Notes: a model not told the origin generated them from the sequence alone. A stretch of DNA of 64,000 bases from Dreissena polymorpha (GCF_020536995.1 NC_068356.1:20622309-20686308), one strand, 5' to 3'; positions 12,101-26,114 are shown, counted from the first letter of the stretch. Made by a program: numbers and translations.

Positions 12101-12591
12101 CGCCACACACCCTGAAATGAAATACATGACATAGAAAATTTAAGTATAAATAAGAAACATATTTTATATATGCCAATTAGAATATATCTGGTGGTAACAA
12201 GGTAATAATACGTCCCTTTTGCGCTTCAAAACAAAAAAATAATCGCGTTTGTTGAAAATGAAAATCCTACTTCCGGTTTTAAAAACGTACTGTTTGAAAA
12301 ATAATAAATTACTTGCTAACTATGCTATAGATTTAATTTTATCTACGTGAATTAAAATATATCTGGTGGTTACAAGGTAGAAATTCGTCTTTCTTGCGCT
12401 TTATAACTTAAAAATAATCGCGTTTGTCGAAATGGACGAATACGTACAGAAATCCTACTTTCGGTTTTAAAATTAAAAAAATAAATAAATTACTTGCTTA
12501 CTAGGCTATAGATTTAAGGACAATTTTGCACACTTTCAAATTGCATCTATATGTATTGATTAACAGGTACTTCATTTCAAGGTGTGTGGCT
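12101..12591. mobile_element. MITE with TTAA target duplication and internal tandem duplication
   Basis: Terminal inverted repeats CGCCACACACC(C)TGAAATGAA and TTCATTTCAAGGTGTGTGGCT are flanked by TTAA at 12097-12100 and 12592-12595. TTAA duplication is typical of piggyBac and Kolobok groups. The interior is a direct repeat of about 175 bp (units at about 12173 and 12350, each with AATATATCTGGTGGT and AATAATCGCGTTTGT). Confidence 0.7.
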
Positions 12592-12595
12592 TTAA

Positions 12596-13750
12596 GTCAT
12601 GGATAACCATAAAATAAATTACAACTTGTAAAAATTGAACAACATTAACTTTGCAGCACTTCTTGACGGTTTTTCGATAAAGGCACGATACATAGAGAAT
12701 AACAGGTTACCAGGCCTTATCCACTCCATTTTGGGAAAACGCCACACTGGAATTTTGGGAATTTCGCGTCATGAAAAACCCCATTTTGGGAAAAAAAATT
12801 AATCGCAAAACTGGCTCAATTGGGTAAAATAATCGCATGTAAATAGTGTTTCTTATATATTTCAAAGAAGCCGTTAACTGGTAAATAATGACTATTTTGA
12901 TAACATATTATTAAAATTTTACAAAATATTATGAACATGTGTGATAAGTGCAGTTTTTTTTTTATCTGATTTTGGGGAAAGGGCCTGAGGGGAAAAAAAT
13001 CGCGCGAAACGCCTGATTTGGGGTAAAATAAAGAAAGTCTTAAATTATCAATTTAAATAATCAATTTAAATAATCAATTCAAAATATTTTCTTGTTTTTA
13101 AAACAAATTAAATGCAAAAGATAATTTAATTATGCAATATTTTTCTATTTTCTTCACTGGATCAGGTTAAATTATATATTTAAAGGTATAAAAAATATAC
13201 AAAAATAATTTATTTATTTTTTATTTTTTTGCAATTGGGATTTTTTTCAATTGGGCAGGAATGGAAACTAACGTTTTACAATTAGTTGCCCACACGGGCA
13301 ACCATCTTGAGTATGTTTGTTGCCCAGCTAAAGAGTAACGAGCCCAGTACCATGTGCATGTAGTGTCGTGTTTATAATACTATCTTTAAACAAAATAATA
13401 TATAACTAAACAACAACATTGATCAATTGACAAACTTTCTGTGTATTATGTCCTAATATAAGCCTGAGTTAAAGCATTTCATTGACTTTGATAAATGAAT
13501 TTCATAAAACTCATTATTAATTCATAGTCGCCAATTTCATAAATGTTAATTTGCACTGAATTGTTTGAAGCTTAAAAGGCAAGTAGCCCGGCCGGACTAC
13601 TTACTTTTGAATTTGAGTTACCCAGACCAAAATGTACTGGCCCCGGGTTCACAGGCAACCACTACTTTCCATCCCTGTTGGGAAAAAAACCAACAGATTT
13701 GCATTGGGAATGGGGCCGATATTCGGACCCGTGGCATAGGGCGGAAAAGG
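12596..13750. other. Spacer with degraded repeat pieces
   Basis: It holds pieces rich in TTTTGGGAAAA (12720-12810, 12965-13030) that resemble the MITE at 19420 but cannot be aligned end to end. No gene is seen. Confidence 0.3.
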
Positions 13751-14230
13751 CCTGGTTACATCTGATATTTTTGTAATGTATCAGGCAAGGCTTAGGATAA
13801 TATAACGGCGAGGCTTGTCGAGCCATTATTTCATTCGTGCCGAGCCTGATATATTACAAAAAGATCAGACAGTAACCTGTTTTTCTGTTTATGACATACA
13901 TCTACATCCCTGATTTAAAAGAAATAATGAAAAAACTTGTCGTTTGACGTTTTAATAAAGACGTCATGAGCACACGCGCTTAATATTTGTAAACAATGTT
14001 TTTTGCTATTTGTGTTTAAAATATATTACATCTTGGTATCAAATTGTCTGTTTTGTTGAATCTGATTGGATTTTGCTAAAAAAGATTACTTTATAGTTGA
14101 TTCCGAGTAATATGACCATCCTCCACACATGAGTGATATAAGAACTTCCTGATGACCATGATATAAATAGAGAATAACAGGTTACTGCCTGATCGTTTTG
14201 TAATTTATCATACCACCGCATTGATATAAC
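13750..14230. repeat. Dispersed repeat, copy 1 (ends rich in ATCAGGC / GCCTGAT)
   Basis: Text around 13980-14225 (TATTACATCTTGGTATCAAATTGT, CACACATGAGTGATAT, CATACCACCGCATTGATAT in pieces) recurs in the same orientation at about 18310-18620. The margins GGTTACATCTGATATTTTTG and GTTACTGCCTGATCG look like inverted repeats. Class unknown. Confidence 0.5.
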
Positions 14231-15990
14231 GTAGGATCAGCAGACGAATTATTCCATAAATCAATCGGAGGAGTCCGATGATAGCCGATGTATCACGATC
14301 GCGATAAGATAGTGACGTGTCCTAGCAACATCTACGATTATCGAGCAAAGTTATGCGAAAATGTTACGGCGCTATAGAAAGGCGGCTGTAACTTGGTCAA
14401 TAATGATCCGATTTTTATAAAATAAAGTTTCATTGAAACATGAGTAATTATGCTTTTACAAAATCTCGATTCTATTAACCTAATATAAGAATTTATAATG
14501 CAGCGATCGTTGAAGTAATAGCGCTATAAGAATTTCCGGCGAGAATGCCGTTGAATAATTTTTTTTTGAAAGGCTTTTGCTGATAAAATTTTCTTGTATA
14601 CATTTTTAATTCAAACATTTAAAACCTTATAAAATAATATTATTTCAAAACGGATAGATATTGGTGAATGAATATAAATTGCTGCATCGGGGAATATGTT
14701 AAGGTTCAAATGTTGCAAATGCAACTTACAATAGATAAAAATAACTCTCATCGGTTTGAAATTCACAATTTTGACGCCATTGTCGCTTTGTCACGTGACG
14801 AGTTTTCATTTGGATACTTTCGGATCGACCTTGACATTTTTGCTGAAATTGTAAACATTACTTTCGTTTTCTGAAATCTATTATTTGAGATTAACAACTT
14901 ACTTCGGGTGGATTATAAGACTGATTTCAGTGTGAATCGGTTAGTTTTAAATACTATTTACCTTGAGTTTGTATTTACACTACAATTTGATTACAAAACA
15001 ATCCAGAATAATCTAAAATACTGGGAAATGTCATTCACTTGAGCACATGGTATGTTACTAAAAATAGAAATAACATCATATGACCGTGAAATCTCAGAAG
15101 ATTCGCATTTCAAGAAAGTCTGACACATCGCTGTTTTTCTCGATATGTAAGAGCAGAATAGATAAATTTTAAATGTTCAATATAGTATTTTGTGAAAGAA
15201 TATATCAGTTTAATGTGAAAAATTTCAATCTTTCCATCAAGTGGTAGATTTGGACCAATAACTGCATTTAAAAGCTGTTTTGGACCGGTCTTTGTTAACT
15301 GTCAACTTTTCGTGAATTTCTGGTTGACTTTCCTAATGGGGTTGGTCCATAACTATAAAGTTGCGCCTGTCAAAAATCATAAAAAGCGACATTTAAAGTT
15401 ATGGTAGCCAGAACTACTTCGCAGTGTGTCAACACGTGTAAAGAATTGAATGATGTCTTTATTAGAATTTGGAATATATACTGCGCGTTTGGTTTACTGT
15501 GGTGGTTGTTCGTAGATATTGAGCCAAGTTGAGGTTCTGCACGTTTAGTACAGCTCCAAAAACATGTCATTTATTGGATTTTTGCCAGGAAACTGTGCTT
15601 GTGAAACTGCCGGGTGGATGGGGAGAGAAATGTTCATTTCGGAAGTGTTGACAGAAGTGCATGAAACAGATGGTGTTGCAGTAGAACATGTTGCCAAAAG
15701 TTTGAACATCTTTTTTGTGTTTGTTCGGAAATTTTACTGTAATTGGTTATTGACTGTACGTTTTTGTGTCCTGTTATTTGAATGATTTCAGTTGGTGCGA
15801 TATTGGAATCCCTTAGTTTTTGAACAAGGTGTTTTCTAGCAGAATGATTACTTATGTTTTTTGTTAACCTGCCTCGATTGCCATAGTTTTCAACATCTTG
15901 GCATTTTTTTCACCAATTTTCTGCCGTGATTAAACAGTGATTAAAAATACATTTTCCTTGTGTGTTTTTTTTTTATAGATTTTTCTGCTT
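14231..15990. other. Unrecognised spacer
   Basis: No supported gene. The open frame 15564-15785 (starting MSFIGFLPGNCACETAG) has no recognised homologue and no convincing splice context. Confidence 0.35.
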
Positions 15991-15995
15991 TGCTT

Positions 15996-16550
15996 TCAGG
16001 CAGTCACATGTGAGGGAAAATCTGGACCACTGCTCCGGAAGATAGAGTACGTATGGGTACTTCGCTCTTTGAAGTTTCCGTCAATGCTTCCCACGATGCT
16101 TCGCAATGTGACAGGCTCATATTCATCATCATCATTATTGCGAATGGAGAGCAGATATGTGGCAAGATATTCATTTAGATGGTCGACTGATAAATTGTGG
16201 ATTGCCTTCGTTTCGCCTTTCTTGGCAATATATTTTTTAAATCGACTGACATCTGCCAGTGTTTTCCGGATAGTGTTTTTGTTATCTTCGGCTTCGATTA
16301 ATTTTTGTACATCTTCGGTTGTCATTTCTATGGCGACTGATTTGTTTTCACCGTTCTCAGTTTTTGATTTTGTTTCAGTAAAGGATTCTAAATAACTTTT
16401 ATTTAAATTGACATTTGCATTCGTGATTTCATCAAATGGTTCATTAAACACACTCGGATTTATTCCAAACTGATTGGCAAAGTCTTCTTCAGACATAACA
16501 ACTTCCTCCATTAAACCGTCCCAAACAATGTTAAATATCTCCATCCACAA
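15996..16550 (-). pseudogene. Crypton-type tyrosine-recombinase N-terminal region (fragment)
   Basis: The minus-strand frame of 184 codons has a core reading NTIRKTLADVSRFKKYIAKK and then LSVDHLNEYLATYLLSIRNN, DDDEYEPVTLRSIVGSIDGN. This pattern (conserved R-K-T, a helix, then L-N-E-Y-L and EPVTLRS) is that of the SAM-like DNA-binding domain before the catalytic domain in Crypton recombinases and their relatives QRICH1, ZMYM and KCTD1. The acidic N-terminus is unlike a housekeeping enzyme. No catalytic R-H-x-R/Y part is seen in the window, so this is a fragment or one exon of a gene continuing leftward; the last about 20 codons may be intron. Confidence 0.6.
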
Positions 16551-16806
16551 AGTCTGACATGGTAATGTTTATTTATTGTATTTATATATGTTTTTTATGT
16601 TTAAGTCTTTATTTTCACAAGAAATTAGCTTTTAACGAGCCTTATCAAACACAATTCATGTGGCAAAATTGGCAAACTGTAGAAGACAACAAATGTAACC
16701 TTAATAATAATTTATGATTTAAAATTATTTCATTATTTAATGCATATTACATTGGGTTTTATTGTGAAGTGTGTTACTATTTTATTTTTTACTATTTTTA
16801 CTGCTT

Positions 16807-17045
16807 TTTATGCCCCCCTTCGAAGAAGAGGAGGTATATTGCTTTGCTCATGTCGGTCGGTCGGTCGGTAGGTCGGTCGGTCGGTCCGTCCACCAGGTGG
16901 TTTCCGGATGATAACTCAAGAACGCTTGGGGCTAGGATCATGAAACTTCATAGGTACATTGATCATGACTCGCAGATGACCCGTATTGATTTTGAGGTCA
17001 TTAGGTCAAAGGTCAAGGTCACAGGTGAAGGTCACAGTTAGTGGA
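16807..17045 (+). mobile_element. Family C mini-element, copy 1 (5' part)
   Basis: The left end TTTTTATGCCCCCCTTCGAAG forms a hairpin with GAAGAGGAGGTATAT. It is followed by a TCGGTCGGTCGG tract, ATCATGAAACTTCATAGGT and AGGTCAAAGGTCAAGGTCA. No CTTGTT end is found, so the right part is missing or decayed. Confidence 0.65.
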
Positions 17046-17254
17046 AATAGGCATTATAAGGATTTAGCATGGTTCAAACAAGGGAAACAACTACGGTTTA
17101 TGCATGTTCTTTTTATTACAGATTTGCCTCCCTTTAATTCACTCAAAATCTCATTTTACAGCAGAGATTCCAAATCTGACCTGTAAATGAGCCCCATATT
17201 TACTGCCAGTGCTAGGTTACCTTTTCCCATTTGATCATTCTTAAGTATTGGTAT

Positions 17255-18085
<831 letters not shown>

Positions 18086-18289
18086 GTTCACAGTGACAAA
18101 AATGTATTCACACAATGGCTGCTACTACAACTTATAGCCCATATAGGGGGGGGGGCATGCATGTTTTACAAACAGCCCTTGTTTATTGTTTGTTTTATTT
18201 GTTTGGTCTGTTTATAATAATTGCTGAACTTTTGACATAACCTTTGACCTTTGATGTTTGCATATGAAGGCGTGTCAAAAAAAGTAGTC

Positions 18290-18620
18290 CGATTGTTACA
18301 TGACGCCATCAGCATGTACTTATTCATTCTTAATATTTGTAAAATACCTTTTTTCTGTTTTTGTTGTTGTTTGTGGAATAAATGTAATACATATTGGTAT
18401 CAAATTGTTTGTATTGATAAATCTGATTCAGTTTTACAATAAAACAAAACATTGTACTTAAGTCTTAGTAGCCACCACACATGACTGATATTTGAACTTC
18501 CTGTTGATCGTGATATAAAAAAAGATATCAGGCAACAGGATATCAAGCAGATATCAATGTGGTGGTATGTTTAAAAAATATATCAGGCAACGTTATATAA
18601 GGCAGATATCAATGCGGTGG
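18290..18620. repeat. Dispersed repeat, copy 2
   Basis: Similar to 13980-14225. It contains two internal units with ATATCAGGCAAC and GCAGATATCAATG followed by GGTGGTATG. Confidence 0.5.
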
Positions 18621-19239
18621 TATGATAAAATGATGAGGGCTGATACTATGAAAGTAAGGGATACATACTGATGGGTGAAAGCGAAACTGCTCTGATTTGT
18701 TTTCTCATTTTTTGTATAGTTTGTTTCGCATGATCCATGCCCATCATGTACCAAACTATTTTAGTTCCATTAAATCGAATAAAAACTAAAATTGAAATTT
18801 TACATTGTCTTAAAGCTCTCAGTGAAATTATATTTATTTGTTAGTGCAAAAAGGTTTATGTTCAGTGAAGTGCAACTTTTTGCAATATTTAAATTTTCAA
18901 AATAAATACTGTTAATTGATCATTTAAGCTGCAGTCAAAACCCGATGGCTCAACTCGCTGGAACTGACAACAAAAGTTCGAGCCATCCGGAATTCGAGCC
19001 AACCGATTTCTAATAAACGTTATGTATATTAACATGAATCTGCAATTTATTTGAATCTCCAATTGAAGGGTATTAATACTGCCTAAACTCCGTAGGCTAC
19101 TATTTTCTGCTTTTGAATTAATAAGAACCGAATAATATGCTTAATCCTTTACCACATAGATAAGTATTTTGAAGCATTTGTAATTCCATAGAAAGATAAA
19201 TTTGATTAGATATCTTTATTACTAAATTCAACTTTTAAA
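18621..19239. other. Unrecognised spacer
   Basis: AT-rich. It includes a GAGCCATCCGGAATTCGAGCC patch near 18970 that resembles decayed repeat sequence. No gene or intact element seen. Confidence 0.3.
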
Positions 19240-19350
19240 GGCTTCATTTCCAACCTTTAGTTACTGATGAGCAGCAAACAGCATGAAATCTGAACAGACT
19301 GCGAGTTACTCGCAGGCTATTCTGATTTTTTTCTGCTGGTTGCAAAAGCC
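19240..19350. repeat. Palindromic fold-back repeat, copy 2 (reverse oriented)
   Basis: CAGCAAACAGCATGAAATC...CTGCGAGTTACTCGCAGG...TCTGCTGGTTGC is the reverse-complement counterpart of 6990-7060, and the match extends into the flank (GGCTTCATTTCC versus GGAAATGAAGCTT). Confidence 0.6.
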
Positions 19351-19419
19351 ATTATGATATCACTTTGCATCTTATGGGGGAAAGGGTTAATAATTTTATT
19401 AAGAAATAAGTTAAAACAG

Positions 19420-19802
19420 TTACCCATAACCGGTTGTTGTTTTTTTGGCCCGATTTTATAGCCGAAATTCGGCTATGTTCCCAATCCCAAAAAGTATACT
19501 TTTTTCCCAAAATGTGGCAAAACATTGCAAATTTCCACCCCAAAAAATAATGTTTTTTTCTTAGAAAGAAGTGTCTTATGCGTATTTTATCTCAATTTTA
19601 ATTCAATTACATCTTACAAAGTATTATATGATTTTGTTCTTTAATTTGAATGATTATAAAGAGTTATGTCAAATTTAGAGACTTTTCGTGTGGAAGAAAA
19701 AAGGTTAATGAATTTATTTTCCCAATTTCATGAAAATGCCAATAAAATTCCCAATTGCAAAGCCATGGGCTATCTTCCCAAACAATGGGAAAAAAACTAA
19801 AT
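19420..19802. mobile_element. MITE with GATTTTATAGCCGAAATTCG end, copy 1
   Basis: It runs from CCCGATTTTATAGCCGAAAT through TTCCCAATCCCAAAAAGTAT to GCCATGGGCTATCTTCCCA. The same about 390-bp unit lies in the opposite orientation at 39127-39522. The internal hairpin CCGAAATTCGG is visible. No coding capacity. Confidence 0.6.
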
Positions 19803-19983
19803 AAAGTCAAGCAAATATCATATAATACATGTACATGTATAGTATATCAGCCCGTTTTTACGTAGCACATTTACTGTTGCATGTTAGGAACAGCACTAAG
19901 AAACAAAACATACATAAGCATTATATACACTCCGCAGAAATATTGAAAAGCACAACATGTATTTATTTATTTGCTTGTTGTTT

Positions 19984-20246
19984 TTAATGCCCCGAAGGAG
20001 GGCATATAGTGATCGGACCGTCCGTCTTTCCGTCACACTTTGCATTTAGGTTTCGAAAAATGCTCATAACTTCTATGTCGCTTCAGATAGCAACTTGATG
20101 TTTGGCATGCATGTGTATCTCATGGAGCTGCACATTTTGAGTGATGAAAGGTTAAGGTCATCCTTCAAGGTCAAAGTTCAAATATGTGGCTTCAAAGCGG
20201 CGCAGACGGGCGCATTGCGTTTCTGACAAACACATCTTTTGTTTTT
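19984..20246 (+). mobile_element. Family C mini-element, copy 2 (short)
   Basis: Left end TTTTTAATGCCCCGAAGGAG pairs with GGGCAT; right end GGGCGCATTG, then hairpin CGTTTCTGACAAACAC and ATCTTTTGTT. Interior GATAGCAACTTGATGTTTGG and GGTCAAGGTCA-like motifs. It is the short version without a tandem core. Confidence 0.65.
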
Positions 20247-21357
20247 TTATAATGACGTGATGAATAGATACAAAGTTTTCTATTCCATCAATTTGACATA
20301 GTGCATATTGTGTTGCAGCCCTTCCAGCATTGTGTACACACCGGTCTTACTGAAAATAACGTAGTGACGTCACCATCTATGTAAAGAATGGCCCTACCTC
20401 CTAATACGGGCGACACGAATTACCTAAATATACCCAAATCTACCGAAATCTTCCCAAATTGACCTAAATCTTTGTAAAAATAATAATTATACATAATGTT
20501 TGTGTGATGGGCACTATTGTTTTGTTTAATGCTTCATCTTTACGCGTGACAATATTTTATTTCCAAATAAAATTACTTTTAATAAATATAGGTTACACAC
20601 CACTTACAAACTGATTTCTGTTCTGGCCACTAGGACCCAATATCCGATACCCATTTTGTAGTCGAACTCGGCTGATATATCTTAGTAAGAATTTACTTTA
20701 AATGTGACTTCTAAAGAATTAAAAAAGCTTTCACTTTAATATGAACAAGTGACCTATTAGTTTACCTCATATAGCCCTTTAAATGAGGAAGTTTAAAACT
20801 CTGCCGATATATCATTACGTACAAATTTAAAGTGTTGGCCCAGTTTCATGAAGACTAGACTAACGATGTGACATTTAGAGCGTTCACGAGTCTTGCAAGG
20901 AAACTTGCACCACTCACTGGCTGCCATATTTTTAAAGGAGCAGACACCATTTTCGAAATCATCTCAGATATCTGAACAACGGATCTTGACCTGTTTTAAT
21001 GCAGATTGGACAACACATTTACATAACCATGGTGTTCACAAGCTTTGAGTTAATCCAGTATACCTACTTTCACTTTGTAACGGAAGCTTAAAGAAAGTAG
21101 AAGGGCATATACTTTGTGTTCACTTCCCTAAATCAAACACTCAAACTAAAGTAAGATTGATACAACATTTAGCTTAATGACCATGTATACAAAATTATGT
21201 AAATCAATAGTACACAAATGCTAATAAATAACAAGTGTTATTATGTTACCTAATTCAATGCCTTTATTATTGTTTGATCCAGTTGGATGCACGTTTAAAA
21301 TTATATATGCAGTTAAAGTTTTAGAATGTATTTTGGGCTTTTAATAGGGTATAATTC

Positions 21358-22120
<763 letters not shown>

Positions 22121-22321
22121 AGTACCTACATGATCGCATACTTAGTATTTATACATAATTATACTAAAAACTATCAAGCACTGAGATCTTATAAAGCAAC
22201 GCGCGCTCACGTAAGTATACCTCTTATGACAAATCAATACCGAAAAAAAAAAGAAGTATGATTGCTAAATGCCCACCGTTATGATTGAGTTTATTTCAAT
22301 CATAGTTTGCATAGTATGTTT

Positions 22322-22410
22322 ATTAGTCCACTACCGGTGAAACCGGGGGGGGGGCTTATGGTTTGCGCTCTGTGCATCAATCCGTCACACTTTTCTGTTT
22401 TAATAACTGT
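22322..22410 (+). repeat. Family G 5' stub
   Basis: TTAGTCCACTACCGGTGAAACCGG followed by GGCTTATGGTTTGCGCTCTG matches the left end of the element at 3378. The rest is missing. Confidence 0.55.
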
Positions 22411-23139
22411 GCCATTTCGGTCTACGCTAAACGCCCCTACCCGCCCGATCTCAAGTTAAATTTGTACGACTTCACCATACGAATGTTACCAATTATCGAA
22501 ACTTAACCCCTGTCTGTAACAACAATTGTGCTCGTTCGTTGTTAATGTTTTAATTGTCAGGCAATTGATTCCCGGCATCATTATGGCATGTTGTTTTATT
22601 TGCCGACATCGTTAATTTACATTATATTGCGCGTTTAAGATCGAAGTTGTAAGATAAAGTCCTTGAACAATTAATTCATAAAAAAGTTTCATGTTATTCT
22701 TTAATTGAATTTTTACTGGTCATCTGATTTTTTTCAGTACTTACATTTTACAATTCGCTTTTGATAATGGCACTGCGCTTTCGGTACGCGGTTATTGGCT
22801 TTTCTATGTTCTTTACGTACCTTGATTTAGCTCTATCTTACTTCTTTTTAGACATTAGTTGGTCTTTTCGACAAAATTATATAGCAACCACAGGAAGCAA
22901 TATATATGTGTCTCCAAATTGATTACACAAGTAGCTTTCATTAGTTTTAATTGGTGTAGATTTGGGAAGATTAATTAGTATGTGGTGTGTAACCTATGTT
23001 TGATTTTAAGTATTTTTATTGGGAAATTACATATAGGAGGTTTTTGTGTGACGTCACAAGAGGGGTTTTCCGTTATTAAAAATAGATTGGCCGTCAACTT
23101 CACGATCGCGGATATTGTATCAGAGTAAAGGTCGTCGGA

Positions 23140-24241
23140 TATGGTGTACGAACTGGTCCAAAACTATTCTAAACTGTCCGGGACGGTTTATAAACCGTCT
23201 GGGACGGTTTGTAAACTGTCCCGGACAGTTTACTTAACTGTCCCGGACAGTTTCTTACTTTTGAACCGCTCGTGCGTCTGTAAACTGTACCGGGCGATTT
23301 ATTTTGTGAATTACAAACCGTCCGGCACAGTTTAGCAAACTGTCCGGGACGGTTTTTCCGGGAAACTGTCCGGGACGGTTTCCTAAACTGTCCCGGACGG
23401 GTTACAGGCATAAATTTTAGTACGGCATAGGTTCAGAACACTCGTAACACTTCGCATTTGTGTGCCATTTCGAAAGTGAGAATTTCCTTTTTAGTAACGT
23501 TTACTCGAGTGATTGTTCGATAATTTATCATTTGTACGCGAATATGGACAGAGCTCGGTTTTTAGAGACTTGTCGGGATGTGTTTAATTCTATTACAAGA
23601 ATTTTAGAGACAAATTGGTCCCTTGAGGTGATTAACTCTTCACTGGCAAGATTGGATGCTCTGGCTAGAAATGTGAACAGAATGACCACATCATATCCCG
23701 AGTTTACACCTACTCGACAGTTTCAGGGCAGCGACTGTAAAAGAAGAAATTCGTTACCAATGTCAGAAATACTTTGTGGGCAAATACATTTATTTCGAGT
23801 ACATAAAATATTCATTTTCAACTCTGGCGTTTTTGGCAGCAATGATTGATTGAATATTTTTTTTAAATCATGTTTTGTCCGAGAAAAATAGCGTCGCTCG
23901 AGATGACAACGATATTACATTACGACTTCTAAAGTAAAGCATTATTGTAAGGAGTGTTCGATTGGTTGATATAAATAATACCGTATCGGACAGTTTAAAC
24001 CGTCCCGGACAGTTTACTAAACTGTCCCGGACAGTTTAAACCGTCCCGGACGGTTTATGCGCACGAACGGTCCAAAACATTCCTAAACCGTCCCGGACAG
24101 TTTGTAAACTGTCCGGGACAGTTTAGTAAACTGTCCGGGGCAGTTTAGCAAACTGTCCGGGACAGTTTACAAACCGTCCCGGACGGTTTCTAAACTGTCC
24201 CGGACAGTTTAGAATAGTTTTGGACCAGTTCGTACACCATA
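23140..24241. mobile_element. 1.1-kb TIR element with arms made of palindromic 19-mers
   Basis: Both ends read TATGGTGTACGAACTGGTCC inward, and identity continues through AAAACTATTCTAAACTGTCC. GTCGGA at 23134-23139 and 24242-24247 is a 6-bp target duplication. Each arm of about 250 bp is an array of palindromes of the form AAACTGTCCCGGACAGTTT or AAACCGTCCCGGACGGTTT, about eight on the left and nine on the right. The middle (23425-23990) holds a short open frame. Superfamily unknown. Confidence 0.75.
23544..23849 (+). CDS. Short hypothetical frame inside palindrome element
   Basis: An internal ATG at 23544 opens MDRARFLETCRDVFNSITRI, then a helical stretch LEVINSSLARLDALARNVNR, and then a frame that loses protein-like character after SDCKRR (possible donor region) before a stop at 23847-23849. 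The first about 65 residues look like real protein: a captured host exon or a remnant N-terminus of a transposon protein. Function not recognised. Confidence 0.35.
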   Translation: MDRARFLETCRDVFNSITRILETNWSLEVINSSLARLDALARNVNRMTTSYPEFTPTRQFQGSDCKRRNSLPMSEILCGQIHLFRVHKIFIFNSGVFGSND

Positions 24242-25212
24242 GTCGGAATACTTAATACTCTTAATACTTACAATTTCACAAAACAAAACTATAAATACCC
24301 GTATTCTTTTTTAAGTAAGACTTTAATAAATGATATTTCAAAAATTATAAAACATATAGAGAATCTAATAATTTGAATATTATTATAAGTGGTGTGGATG
24401 CGATAGTGTTATTTTTAATCAGAGATTCAAATTTAGTGTAAGGGGTGTATTGAATCAGTCATAAAACAAAGCCCTTAAATAGCTCAATACATTTCTTGAA
24501 ATGTAGTTTTAATTTTCTTTACACATTATAGCAGAGTTTACATCTGCAGGTGCCCGTTAAATACGTCACATAAGAGAAGAATGAAGCATTAAACAAAACA
24601 ATAATGCCCATCACACAAACATGATGTAGAGTAATTATTTTTATGTGGATTTGGGTAGATTTGGTAGATTTGGGAAAATTTGGTAGATTTAGGAAAATTT
24701 GGTAGATTTAGGTAGTTTAGGTAATTCGTGCCGCCGTACAAATAAAGCATCTACAAAAAAACACAGATTTTATACAAAACGTAATCTTTTACTCAAATCA
24801 GTTAACGATTGAGTCCATGACATTTTTGCACTAATGGCGGGCCTTTAATCAAATGCTTCATACGATTAACAGCTTAATGCAACACTTACAACTGCTTTGC
24901 TCTTAACAGAGTAAAAAAAGGGAAATTCCAATGCAAAAAAGGTCTAAGTGAATTTTTTTCAAATAACTTTTTTGTTTATAAAGATAAAATGTCTCTGATA
25001 AAGTACAGGTCAACCCGGAGGGTCAATAGCTGGGAGTTTAATTATTGCAACTAATTTTAATCAATCAATGCACCATTCTAATGTGCGTTTTTTTAGAAAG
25101 TAAAAATGTGAAATACTATTGTCAAGAAGAATACATTACTTTCACATTTAAATAAAGAATGTTGGGAGTGGCAAATACAATGTGGTCAAGCATCTGATTT
25201 TCAACTAGGTGG

Positions 25213-25824
25213 TTTTTAGCTCGGCTGTTTTTCGGAGAAAACCCGAGGTATTGTCATAGCCAGTGTGACGTCAGCCGTCCGCCGTCAGCGTCATGCTTAA
25301 ACCTTAACATTGGCTCTTAAATCAAAGTGCTTCCACCTACAACATTGAAACATCATATGTAGATGCACCTTGATGAGTTATACACGCCACACCCCTTTTT
25401 GGGTCACTAGGTCAAGGTCACTGTGACCTCTAATATACAACTTTAACATAGGCTCTAAAATCAAAGTGCTTCCACCTACAACTTTGAAACTTCATATGAA
25501 GATGCACCTTTATGAGTTCTACATGCCACACCCATTTTTGGGTCACTAGGTCAAGGTCGCTGTGACCTCTAATTTAAAACTTAAACATAAACCTTTACAT
25601 TCGCTCTTAAATCAAAGTGCTTCCACCTACAACTTTGAAACTTCATATGTACATGAACCTTGATGAGTTCTAAACGCCACACCCATTTTTGGGTCACTAG
25701 GTCAAGGCCGCTGTGACCTCTAATTTAAAACTTTAACATAGTCTCTACAATAAAAGTGCTTCCACATACAACTTTAAAACTTCATATGTACATTCATTCC
25801 TCATTTCTACACGCCACACCCATT
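25213..25824 (+). mobile_element. Family B mini-element, copy 2a, three core units, no own 3' end
   Basis: Left end TTTTTAGCTCGGCTG, then CGAGGTATTGTCATAGCCAG and repeated units of about 165 bp (TGCTTCCACCTACAACTTTG; CCATTTTTGGGTCACTAGGTC). It runs straight into the left end of copy 2b. Confidence 0.7.
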
Positions 25825-26114
25825 TTTAGCTTGGCTGTTTTTGGAGAAAACTTGAGGTATTGTCATAGCCAGCTCGTCGTCAGCCGTCCGACGTAGGCGT
25901 CGTGCTAAAACCTTAACATTGATTCTAAATTCATAGTGCTTCCACCTACAAATTTGAAACTTCATAAGTAGATGCACCTTGATGAGTTCTACACGCCACA
26001 CCCAATTTTGGGTCACTAGGTCAAAGGTAAAGGTCACCGTGACCTCTGAAAAGAAAAAAAATCTGACAAGCTTTCGCAGCCGAGCATAGGCACCCGTCAT
26101 GCGGTGCTCTTGTT
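25825..26114 (+). mobile_element. Family B mini-element, copy 2b
   Basis: A second left end (TTTTTAGCTTGGCTGTTTTTG) with one core unit and the right end GCAGCCGAGCATAGGCACCCG, GCGGTGCTCTTGTTT. Copies 2a and 2b share one 3' end. Confidence 0.7.
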
